Shown here: in pieces, positions 22,309 to 32,726 of the stretch
Numbering within the stretch: the first letter of the stretch is position 1
Layout of the letters: each line of letters starts with the position of its first letter
NCBI RefSeq assembly: GCF_030253575.1
Contig: NC_080564.1
Coordinates: 6,864,501-6,928,500 of the forward strand
Reading direction: 5' to 3'
DNA length: 64,000 nucleotides
Source of the DNA: Rhododendron vialii
Lineage: Eukaryota; Streptophyta; Magnoliopsida; Ericales; Ericaceae
Position numbers and translations under genes: made by a program
Notes under the pieces: model-generated
Told to the model about the DNA's origin: nothing
Seen by the model: only the letters and a program-made list of their open reading frames with translations
Database searches by the model: none

Positions 22309-23716
22309 AATCCAACTTCATACTTGTTCTTGTTTCTGATAAAGGCTGGAAGCCTGGAACTGAGAACAGACTGATTGTAAGATATGTTTAATAGGCCACG
22401 GGCCGTATGTTGAAGTGTCCTTCCGTGGCCGTATGTTGAAGTGTCCTTCCGTAGAACTAATGTTTTAAGGTGAATAAGTTTGAGAAATTGGATGTAAGAT
22501 CAATTTTTGTGCCGTCTTGACCTTCAATACCTTTTGTGATTATCTTTTCTGCTGATCTTGAGGTAGGTTTGGTACTCAAAGTTATTTTAGCCTTTTGGTA
22601 GGGACAAATCGAGCAGTGACTTGTGAAGTTTGGTTTGAATACTTAACGAGCTTCAGAAACATGTTTAAACATTACTATTTGTTTATTGTGTGAGCATCGC
22701 TTTAATTAAGCCGGTCATGAGTACCTTGAATTTTTTGGGACATCATAAATTGAACAAGCCGAGCAGTAGCTTGTTCAAACTTGACTAAAAGCTTAATGAG
22801 CTTTAATAAATGTTGAGGCTTGGTTTGTTTACGTAACAAACGACTTGAAACACAAACTCCTACTCAAGTAGCTTGATTTGGATAAATCAAATCTTCTTCA
22901 GCAACAAATAATTGATATTATTCTTTTCCCCTTTCTGGGTTTTTGCCATTGCTCTTCATTTCACTGGCTGTTTTTCAGTCTTTTAATATACAGATTGTTA
23001 CAAACTTGGCTGGGAGTCTTATGAATCCCGCATCATCAGTTTGCTTTTCATCCGCTCCAACTTTAGTTGACAATACTTGACATGATTAAACAGAGTGGGT
23101 CCTGATGATATGCCCCCTCTTCTTGTGCCAAACATTATCATTTCCGAAGGAGCTGAAGTCTTTTGATTCTTTGCCATTTCTATTCAAGAGTTCGTAGGTG
23201 TTTTCATGCCACTTTGAGACCCCGAAAAATGGACATTAATCTTCGTTCATCACAAGGTGGTAGATCAGGAAAACAGCGGCACGATATAGGTGTTCAGATC
23301 TCTTGGCTCTGTTTGGATCACGGATTTAAACACAGCCAAATCGAAACGAAACACAAACTGAGTTAAGCTATACAATCCTTCCATGCATATATTGATATCT
23401 GACTTATTATAGGTGTATTACTGTGAAACACAAACAGATTATTGACAGAAGCTGTATGTAGGGAAACCTTTTGGCTTGATCCACTCAGGGAAGCAAATAA
23501 ACACTAGGAGATACATGAAGAGTCTTCTGATTGCATGGTTTTTCTTCTCTGTGGAAAGGCATTTGGCATTCTTTCAGCAACCAGTGTTTGATTCATTATA
23601 GTCCTGCTAGTGCACCTTTGGTATAGAAACAACTAATTGACAGATGAGTCTGTTATTCCTCTCTCTCTCTCTCTCTCACACACACACTGTCACAGACTCT
23701 CACACGCACACACACT

Positions 23717-23747
<31 letters not shown>

Positions 23748-23865
23748 ACAAACATGTACACAGTTGCTGATAACTAGAAACGGCAGAAATTCCTTAGTAC
23801 AAACATGTACACAGTTGCTGATAACTAGAAACGGCAGAAATTCCTTAGTTCTACGCAGTAATTAT
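22309..23865. other. Convergent spacer between SPX4-like and PHO1-like genes
   Basis: About 1.56 kb holding both 3' UTRs. At 22383-22460 a phrase ggccgtatgttgaagtgtcc is duplicated. A weak copy of the GAGC-type dispersed repeat lies at about 22600-22880. A CT/CA tract near 23660-23715 and a C-run at 23718-23747 follow. No separate gene is seen. Confidence 0.5.
23748..23850. repeat. Two perfect 51-bp tandem copies in PHO1-like 3' UTR
   Basis: Units start at 23748 and 23799 (acaaacatgtacacagttgc, continuing to ttccttagt). They lie just 3' of the PHO1-like stop codon on the minus strand, so the transcript probably carries both. Confidence 0.9.
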
Positions 23866-26800
23866 CTATACATCCTTCTCTTCATCTTCGTAGTTGAAAG
23901 GTAACGGAACTGACTTGAACGCCCGGTATTTTCCAACATTGTTCAAGTGCTCATTCTCCAACCTGATAAGTTAAATGCAATCACAACATTACCCCTAAAG
24001 ATCAGTACTACAACAGAAAAAGGAACCATTGTGTATAGTGGAAGCATAGCAGTCCACATGAAACAAAAATAGCTATGAAGCATCTCAAATAAGATTGACC
24101 GCATTTTATTGAAAAATTAACAGTTTAAACATCAAATTTGGTACTTGAGAAGCCACTCAATGATTCAGAAAAAGGCACTGGGGAGCAAAAGCTAATGTAA
24201 ATGTGAAGGACAAAAATAGGGAAAATGTCCAGAAATATAAGCTAATTAAAATTTTCATAATAACCTAATATACTAAGCACTTCTTCTAAGAAACCTGAAG
24301 ATAGTTCCTCAGGTGGCAGGTTATTTTCCTGGAAAAAGGATCTGAATGTTGACAAAACCTGTTCTTTTCTGGTTTGTAATAGGAAAGAACGGAATGCAAC
24401 ATGACTATGTAACCTACCTGAAGAAATTCCAAATACCCCGACGAATGATTTCCAAAGAGGCAACTATTGCAGTTACGGCTGTTCTATGCAGGAAAGGTGC
24501 TTCATAGAAACCAAGAACTGATTGCATCCATGCAAGTCTTAGTATCACATTCAGCACCTATAGTTTTCACCCAAAAACAAGGTATTCAGCCGATACTGTG
24601 ATTAAAAATACGGACACACTAAGTAGTAAACCCGATAAAAAAAAAAAAAACACAGAACTGGGGTAGTCATGGGATCAAATAGGATATACTTTCCATTAGC
24701 AGTATTTCTGGAGGTACTTACTATTGCTACAAAGTATACGCTTCTGTTTGATATGAGGAGCTTCTCCCTCAACCAAGGGTTCTTAGAATTTCTTCGCAGT
24801 AGGCCCCAGTCTATTACAATATCCCAGTATGTACTAGTAATTGTAGCGACTCCAGAACTTGCTGCAGCCATGATCCTCCAAGTAATTCCCCACTCCAGAT
24901 CATTACCTGTTCTCATTACAACTGCAACTATTGTTGAGAAGTATTTGAGCCCATTCAGCGCGTGTATATAGTCCCTCTCTTCAAACAAGCGTCGAAGGCA
25001 CTGCAACATTATATCATTTTATAATCGTATTGTATGCAACATAACACTTGAATTGTCCAATGACATGTTACATTGATGCTTCATAAGGTATAAAGTACCC
25101 ATGTCAGACACTCGAGACTCGTATAAGAGTATAGGATCCCTGTTGGAAATGTTTAGTTGGACAATAATTTACCAAGCATATTTTCAAACTCAAATTTCTC
25201 ACGAGCTATGTATAGAAGTCCTATAATGTGCGCCGAAAAGTTTTAAGACAAGTAGTAAACTCCATTTAAGCTAAAATTGAAGATATACTAAGGATTTTAA
25301 TTATTCAGTCGTGTCTTTGTATCCTTGAGATGGAAATTTTATGGATCTAATACTTGGACACATATCCACACCCGACATCCATTTTTTAGTCCATGTAACA
25401 TAGGTCCAAAGGAAAACACCTAATATTCTTGTACAACTTATTAACAGAGGCATACCTGAAGGAAGCGTGTCCAATATGGAACAACCGCAACAATGATGTA
25501 AAAGACTTCAAAAGTTTTGCTTTGTTGGCACTTGTTTGATCTCCTTTGGAAGTCCCCCCAACCGTAGTAGCAGATGTAAAATTCTAGACACCTGAATGCC
25601 TGCACCTGAAGCATGTAGCTTTAACAGTTAGTCTGGTACGAATTTTTATGAAAACCTTGGAGGGAGTACAACAGAACAACTGTTATTCTGTGAGTTTTTT
25701 CAAATATCTTTTGAAAAAAACTAAAGGCAACATAAGCAAAAAGGAAAAAGTTCCACTGGTCTTGATATGAATAAAGTTGAATTATGAATTACTAATGCAA
25801 TGTTTGGAACTTGAATGGAATAAAATAAAGCCAATAAAGTGAATGGATCTAGTATGCTGCTATAAGCATGGTGTCAAACCTGGCTAGTAAGCTGATCTGC
25901 CAAGAAGAAATCCGGGAGGGTAACCTGCAGAGAATGAGAGAAGTTACCGTGAATTCTAATTCCTCCTTGGCGTACCAATACTTATCTGTAGATCATAATA
26001 GTGTTACCTTATATAAAGGAGCACAGAGACAGTGAAACACACATCGGAGCAGGAAGAATCTACTTGAACGGTAAATGACATTGAATGGACAGAACATTAC
26101 AAGACCCAACAGCTGCAATTAAACAACATACAGCTTATGCTCATTAATCATTCGAATTTTTAGCAATATTGGAGAGAAAAAGGGGAGAGAAGAGTTTATT
26201 AGATTACGGTGACTAGGCCCACGGGGACCAATTCAGTGATTGTTCTAAAGCTTCTTGTTCTGTGGTCCATGTCCATATCCAGATTTGAGATTGCACCAGC
26301 TAGAGTGAGTACTGCAACACCTGAACTTAGTAGGAAAACTTCTCTATAACCCAGTTCAGACCCTTGCTTGAAGCCAAATATAAAGGGATAATTGACCCGG
26401 AAACGCCTCCAAAAGTATATATTTCCAGAGAACATAATCATATGTAGGATAATGAATCCAAAAAAGCTGTAAAAGAGTGAAGCTAATGGTAAGGGCTTAG
26501 AGTGAAGAAAAATTAGTAAGTCTGCAGACACAGAGTGAAACACAGACTAAAGTCATATATGTACCTGTAAAGTGGAAATATGTTTGCCATATAGGCCTCG
26601 CGTCCCTTGCTCTTGAGAAGATGTCTTGCTTGTATTAGCACGACAATAGCCACTAAAAGCGCTATTGAGCTGCCGGAAAAAAGACCTAAGAAAATCATAG
26701 AAAGCTTTTGTTAGATCACCAGCCACTTGTCCCAAACACCTAAAGTTGCTGGGAAAGTAGCCTAACAATAGATATCAAGCTATCCAACAGCTTGATAAAA

Positions 26801-29339
26801 ACTCATTTTGATTTAACTTTTGAGAAGCAAGTATCATAGTTACTTATTACTTTGCACAAATAGAAGAAAGCGACAGACGCAGTGGAGAGACGGCATATCT
26901 ATTGACGAAGAAGAATTTGGAGATTTTAGATAAGAACCATGAAAATTTATCATGAACACTTACCCAAGAAAAATGTTATTCTATGCCTCTCCCTTCTAGC
27001 TTGTGGTCTTAGAGTAATGATTCCTCTTTTGCGATTTCCGTTTGAGAAGTGCTTTATGAATGTAGACTCCACTCTTTCTACAAGCCTGGTAACCTGAGGA
27101 ATCACAAGATGGACGTCAAAAATGCCAGTGTCATGTAGCACAGAAGTTTGCATGTACCAAAATCTCTGTTCCCCAGTTCCAATAGATGTAGATTCACTGC
27201 ATCGTGTCTTGAGATTCTCGTGTCTTGATATTTTCATGTTATCCAAAAGCTGTGGATTCATTGGAATAGAGAAACATAGAGATTTGGGTATAGGTGACTG
27301 GTGCCGTTGTAGAGATTTAATTCTACTGATGCAAAACCAAAACTCATGAAGTGTATTCAGACCTCATCAGAGCTGCCTATATAAGATTTGTCTATCATCT
27401 CTAAGTAAGCTTTTGATGCATTCCTAGAAGTTATCTGCACTATTATACATATCATCAGTATAGATATATGAAGAGTGGAAAAATATCAATAAACATAAAC
27501 TTCCTAACAATTCATCAAAACAAAATTCTTGGACCTTGTCATACTTCTTCATGATCTTGGAGAAAGCCAACAGATTCAAGAAACTGAAACATCGAGTACC
27601 AATATGTTAGCTATGCTCAATGTGGAATTAATACATCATCTGTTTTATTCTCAAGAAGAAAATAGCAAATGGGTATGGGGGTAAAGAGGATGCAATGCTA
27701 CCAATAGCTTTTCAGTAGCCGAAGTTTTTGGTAGAATTCAACGAAAGCCCGTCTCATTTGTTCTTCTGCCTTCCTCAGCTCCTCCTTGCTGAAGGACAAG
27801 TCGGATTGCGAACGCATGAGGATACATTTCAATGTTGATACTGGGGTTTCAGGTGTGACATTGATCTTTACATGATTCAGAACTTCTAATGAAGGTGGCC
27901 TAGGCCCTACAACCGCTCTCTTATGGTGGGTACTGCTTTGTGGTTCATTGACTGGTCTAACTTCATCTTCAACATTTCCTTCATCGCTCATCTCAACTTC
28001 TTGAATAACATCCATATGTGACCGACCTTCGCATCCAAAACAGATAACTTTTAATAGGAGAAAAGTGGTTGGTTGCTGCAACTTAAGTTATGACAGCTGA
28101 TTTGAGCTTCCAGATTATTAGCTTTTTAGCTTTTGGAAGTTGGTTTTACTTCATAAGAAGAAGCTGCACCAAACAAGCTGGAACGAATTCCCGAAGAAAA
28201 ACTACAAGTAAAACTTGGCCTGAGATGGTGCTATAACCAAGCCCCCTCGAATCCTCTGTACCTAAATCTCTGGTGTTCTAGTGGATTTTCAGCAATTAGA
28301 TCACGTGGGAATCTGAAGAGATGAAAAACATTCTCATATGATTCAACGGTCGGAAATGGACTGGAACTCTAGTACATAGAAATGTGGATAGAGAGGATTT
28401 GAAGTCAGACCAAAATAATCCGCAGCCATGAATTTTCAGAAAATCATCCTGACTAACTATCCATGCACCATTCATTTCTGATGTGAATGTTGTTGCCATT
28501 CTCTTTAAGCACATGTGTTTGCAAAAATCCTTGATTTGTAAAAGCCGGTTTTTAAAATCAGAATCCAAAAAAGCATTTTAAATTTTTTTATCTCATCCTA
28601 AGTATTTTAAAGCTGTTTCTGGGTGACAAACTCACTGACACAACTTCCGAGGCGTCTTGCACACATAAAGCATTAATTTGCCTTGATTTATATATCCATG
28701 AAAATATATAAACATGAAAAAGAACTACAATCGTGTCAAAAAGAAAAAGAAAAAGAACTACAATTGTTCAAGCCTGCGATTCAAATTTCTGTTACCTGGA
28801 CTCCTCCCATTAATGGAGGATGAGGAAGTCCTACTATTGGCTTCACCATTCATGCCCATCACAGGATTATCAACCCTAATCCTCAGAGCAATAAGGGCAT
28901 CCATTTGTTTATTCAACTCCTCAGCCTCCTCCATCACTTCCCCAACCTTACCCTTGTAAAAGTTCAACACTTTGTTGAACTCATCATCTAGTCTCCTAAA
29001 GAACACCAACTCATACTCTCCTCCCTCATCAGATGACCTAAGAAACATGGTCTTATACTTCCCTTCCGAAACCCCTTCAATCAATATCACTTCATCTTCA
29101 TTGTGTTTCTCCGGGGACATCTTCGAACAGTTGTATCGGCTTGTAAGCCCACTGAAGGCTCTGTAAAGGGATACCCTTCTTTTTAAGGATCCTTTTGGGG
29201 TTTCTGCAAGTGGGGATACTGAATTCCTTTGTCTAAAACGGAAGATGTCTTTCAAAACTGTTTTCAGAAATCTGTAGTCCATGTATGCTTGTTGCCATTC
29301 TTGCACCGTTTGTGAAGCAAATTCCTTTCCAAACTTCAT
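23866..29339 (-). CDS. PHO1-family phosphate exporter, SPX-EXS (13 exons)
   Basis: PHO1 proteins export phosphate from cells (xylem loading in roots) and sit in Golgi/endosome membranes. Exons, 5' to 3': 28796-29339, 27702-28026, 27535-27583, 27363-27434, 26964-27093, 26565-26685, 26208-26466, 26008-26112, 25880-25924, 25456-25605, 24722-25000, 24418-24557, 23866-23962; the frame closes at 771 residues, normal for the family. The N-terminal SPX domain starts [20 protein letters not shown] and includes KIMKKYDK, the inositol-phosphate lysine cluster. Hydrophobic helices follow ([32 protein letters not shown]), then the EXS domain with [28 protein letters not shown] and ending [18 protein letters not shown]. 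The MKFGKEF start fits the PHO1;H2-H10 clade rather than PHO1 or PHO1;H1. Confidence 0.94.
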
Positions 29340-29661
29340 TCTAACTCAGTAAATGAAGCCTCTTTTTCTTGTTTTTTCCCCCACAGATGGGATTCAAGTA
29401 ACTTGTTTTCTCGGGTTTTTTGGCAAATGAAATCAAGAATGAGAGAAGGCGGCTCAAAAGTAGTTGCAGCAATGGAGCCTTTTTAAGTTATGGGGACCAT
29501 TTCATTTGTAGAAAATACTTGACAGTTCAACAAACTTCTTCAATGCACGTAAAAAGCTTTAAATGGAATTCTTGATTTACAAAGACACACGGTAGGTAAT
29601 ATCAAAAATAAATAAAAAAATTAAAAAAATTAGCAGGTATAAATCTGCATGTTCATGAGGT

Positions 29662-29669
29662 GGATATGC
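29662..29669. promoter_or_regulatory. P1BS-like site upstream of PHO1-like gene
   Basis: ggatatgc fits the PHR1 binding consensus GNATATNC and lies about 320 bases upstream of the minus-strand ATG. One 8-bp degenerate match can occur by chance, and it abuts a SINE-like repeat. Confidence 0.3.
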
Positions 29670-29671
29670 AA

Positions 29672-29830
29672 CCACCAGAGGTGGCATAGCTCAATAGTGA
29701 GGGGGTTCTCCTATGGGCTTTGGGACCTGAGAGGTCACAGGTTCAAGTGGTGCGATCAGTGCCCCTCAGGACAGAGCTCCTGTCCGTCTAGTTTTGAGCT
29801 TTTGTGGACTACTTATGGGTAAACAACAAT
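29672..29830 (+). repeat. SINE-like sequence upstream of PHO1-like gene
   Basis: ggcatagctcaatagtgagg resembles a pol III A box and tcacaggttcaagtgg a B box, spaced as in tRNA-derived SINEs. No poly-A tail or clear target duplication could be assigned. Confidence 0.5.
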
Positions 29831-31303
29831 GATCTAAATCGTTCATTTTGTAGAATTCGTCAAATAAGTCATTGACATAAGAAATTAGTTTGATCGAATA
29901 TCTACAGGTACATGAACAATACAGATTCGTACAAGGAAAATGAGATTACGAAAATAATTTCTTTTTCACATGATTATAGCTGTGGCCAAAACTAGACCGG
30001 ACTGGACATTAGCTATGTCCCACCACTCGACTGCAGTTCCCCACCTATTCGCCGCCTGCCCCGGGTGGGGCTATATTTTATATGTTCATGTGTAATAAAT
30101 AGTACACTACTACAGTATAAATTATCCAACCACTCACTACTAGTAGTGGGGTAAGGGTTCCTAACTCCGCGTTAGATTGGGGTTTGGTTAGGCTTAGGCA
30201 AGTGTCAGCTGTTTGCTTGTAAATTATCCACAGAGGCAACCTAACCCCTGCCAAATCAAAATGGGGCCATTAGGAAAGGGCAGCTTCTCTGCAGTCCCGA
30301 AAGCAAAAACAGAATTGCTTCGATCGAAATTTGGATTTTTGGGCGGACTTCCTGTTCGACAAGAGTTGCAATATGAACGGATCGGATCATCAAGGAAGGA
30401 TTCAAATGTGTCCGTGGAATGACAAAATGCATGCTGTAGGGACTATAGAGAAGCTGCCTACTGCTGGGTGCTAGGCTGGGGAGATAGGTTGTGCCCAAAT
30501 ATTGATGTATCTTTATCCCATCACATTGACAGTGAGAAAATATGGTTAAGAATTTAACATGGTTTGAGTTTCACAAATACTCAAATCTCAGATGTATAAT
30601 TGTGTGACTATCACAAAGTATGGATGCGAGTGGATACCGCTGGTAATTTTACAACGCAGGAGGGTGTAAGAATTTTTCGTCATTTGTCAAGGACTCCAGG
30701 AGAAATTATTAAGTTTTCACTAACACGGCGTGCCCTATCAATACTGAGTCGTCATGTATTTTTTTTTACTTTTTTACCGACAAGATAGACACATGGTTGG
30801 CCGATATTGATTGGGCACAATACATAGCCATAGTCACGTGATGTGTCCTATCAATACCGAGTTGTCATGTACTTCTACTTAACCTTTTTGACAGACAAAA
30901 TACGCACGAAGCTGGCCGGTATTGATTGTACACACTACCCAAGACAAAGTTGATTGATTACTCATATTCAACTTGATTTACCAAATGATGTAAAAGTCAT
31001 AAAACTAGTTTTAATAAGCCGTGTCAAATTCAGATTCCCGTCTTTTCTTTGACAAGTCACAATGACCATTTTTAATGCGTTATTTTAGCTCAAAAGAGAC
31101 CGCTTATGTTTGGCGCTATCAAACTTAAAAAGGCTTTCGCACGCATGAGTCTTCTAAACAGATCTTGCGAGAGAATCGATCTTTGTCCGGCTACTCGTCG
31201 GTTTAATCTAGGCTTCACTTGACGATGGCACCGATGAATCAATTAATCAACTGCTGGGACAAGCGAGATGGGAGCTTCCTTCTACCAATAGGCTAGCGGT
31301 CAC
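29831..31303. other. Intergenic DNA between PHO1-like gene and Harbinger element
   Basis: No gene supported. Contains the paired hairpins listed separately; otherwise AT-rich with no recognised feature. Confidence 0.45.
30730..30933. repeat. Two tandem foldback units
   Basis: Each unit opens gtgyccctatcaatac or similar and closes with the inverse (gatattgattgggcac in unit 1, gtattgattgtacac in unit 2), so each folds back on itself. Unit 1 is about 30730-30818, unit 2 about 30843-30933; they are similar along their length (gtcatgta, cttttt..gacaga, ggccg.tattgatt). Probably a MITE that duplicated in tandem. Confidence 0.65.
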
Positions 31304-31306
31304 TTA

Positions 31307-31963
31307 GAGCATCTCCAACAGAGTAATCAAAATTCTAGCTTAGGAAAAATGAGTTAGATAGCCACCAAATGGTTGAGACATCCAACAGCCAAGGCAAAAG
31401 AGATTACAGCTGTCAAATACAGTAAAAGTGAACACAGCTGTCAAACCAGGACTTCCCAAGACTTCCCAGATCTCGCCTCTCAGGTTGAGGTTCCCATGGA
31501 CTTCCCAATTCTCTCCAACGAAACCCCAAACCCAAATCTAGAAAGGTGGAAAATCAGTCGAATTTAATCTCAATTTCCAAGCTACAAGAAAGGAATCGAG
31601 CGTCCAAAGCCACCAAGATCAGTCAATTTTGATTTTGGGCTACAAAAACAGGAACCGACCTTGGATTTTGCAGATCAGATGTTCATCTTCACTAGTCTTC
31701 ACAACAACGACGATGAGAAATCACGCCTTCACTGACTCGTGGGAGTAGGAAATCTCGTCGCCGGTGGTCGCCGGTGTGTTTTGGGGGAGAGAGAAAGGAG
31801 CAGAGGGCAAGCGAGCCTTTCATACCTCGCTGGTCGAGGCGAGGGGCTGAAGCGAGGGAGCAAACTGGCGAGGGGCTGCCGAGTCTGCTGGAAACCGGAA
31901 AAGAGGAGTTTGGCTGGCCACTTTGACCTCGCCGGAGCTGGAGCGAGGCTGGTGGAGATGCTC
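31307..31963. mobile_element. Harbinger-type non-autonomous element with GC-rich cargo
   Basis: Ends gagcatctccaac and the inverse ggtggagatgctc are flanked by TTA at 31304-31306 and 31964-31966. 657 bp. The left part is AT-rich; 31735-31950 is markedly GC-rich and open in several frames but not recognisable. No transposase is seen. The GC-rich part could be captured host sequence. Confidence 0.72.
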
Positions 31964-32726
31964 TTAACGTTGATAGATAAGGACTTCCACCTGAAACTAT
32001 GGAGACCATTTCAGAGAGAGAGAGAGAGACCTTTTCCATTAGTCCACGCTTAGGGGACCTACTTTAGGAGTAGTTTTAATCTTCATGAATGTTTGATGGA
32101 TGCAGGTTTATGGATAGATTTTTGTTACGCAATTTCACCCCTGATTGGTGGGAAGAAAGAAACTAGGAATGAAAGAGCTGACCAAAAAAGTTCAACCCGT
32201 ATTAAACATGCCTTGGATATATAATCCCCTAAAGTTTGGGATATACAAATATCATGACTCATGTGGGTGCGGTGTTATTAACTCGATACTCAGTAATTCG
32301 GTGGGATTGTATATCAGGTGGAATTAAATATCCATTCACTTTTATTCTCATCAAACAAACGGATCCTAAAGAAAAGGCATGAAATTGAAACCCTATCAGG
32401 TTTCACCTGGCAGGCGATTCCGACAGAGGTTTATTTTTGTGCGTGTTTGTGTGAAATATGTCACTTTTACCAACTTCTTGTTTATGAAGTTGTCGAAAAT
32501 TGAAACCAAGCGAAGGATGAGTCTCCATCTACGGTCCTTGACGGAGAAAAGAAAAGGTTTGAATTTCATGAAATTATGTTGGACAAGAGAAAGCAGCAGC
32601 AGATTTGTAAAACTCTCAAAAAAAAAGAGGAGCTTCGTTCTCTCAAAAACTCAAACAAAGTAACCAAAATTTCGAAAAGAGAGAAAAGAAAACCGATACG
32701 GGAACTGTAGGCCTCTTGAGATAAAA

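Noticed and set aside
23748-23850. CRISPR-like repeats
   Set aside because: Two adjacent 51-bp copies with no spacers in a plant 3' UTR; a simple tandem duplication.
24669-24971. Plus-strand 100-codon frame
   Set aside because: Antisense of the EXS-domain exon of the PHO1-like gene.
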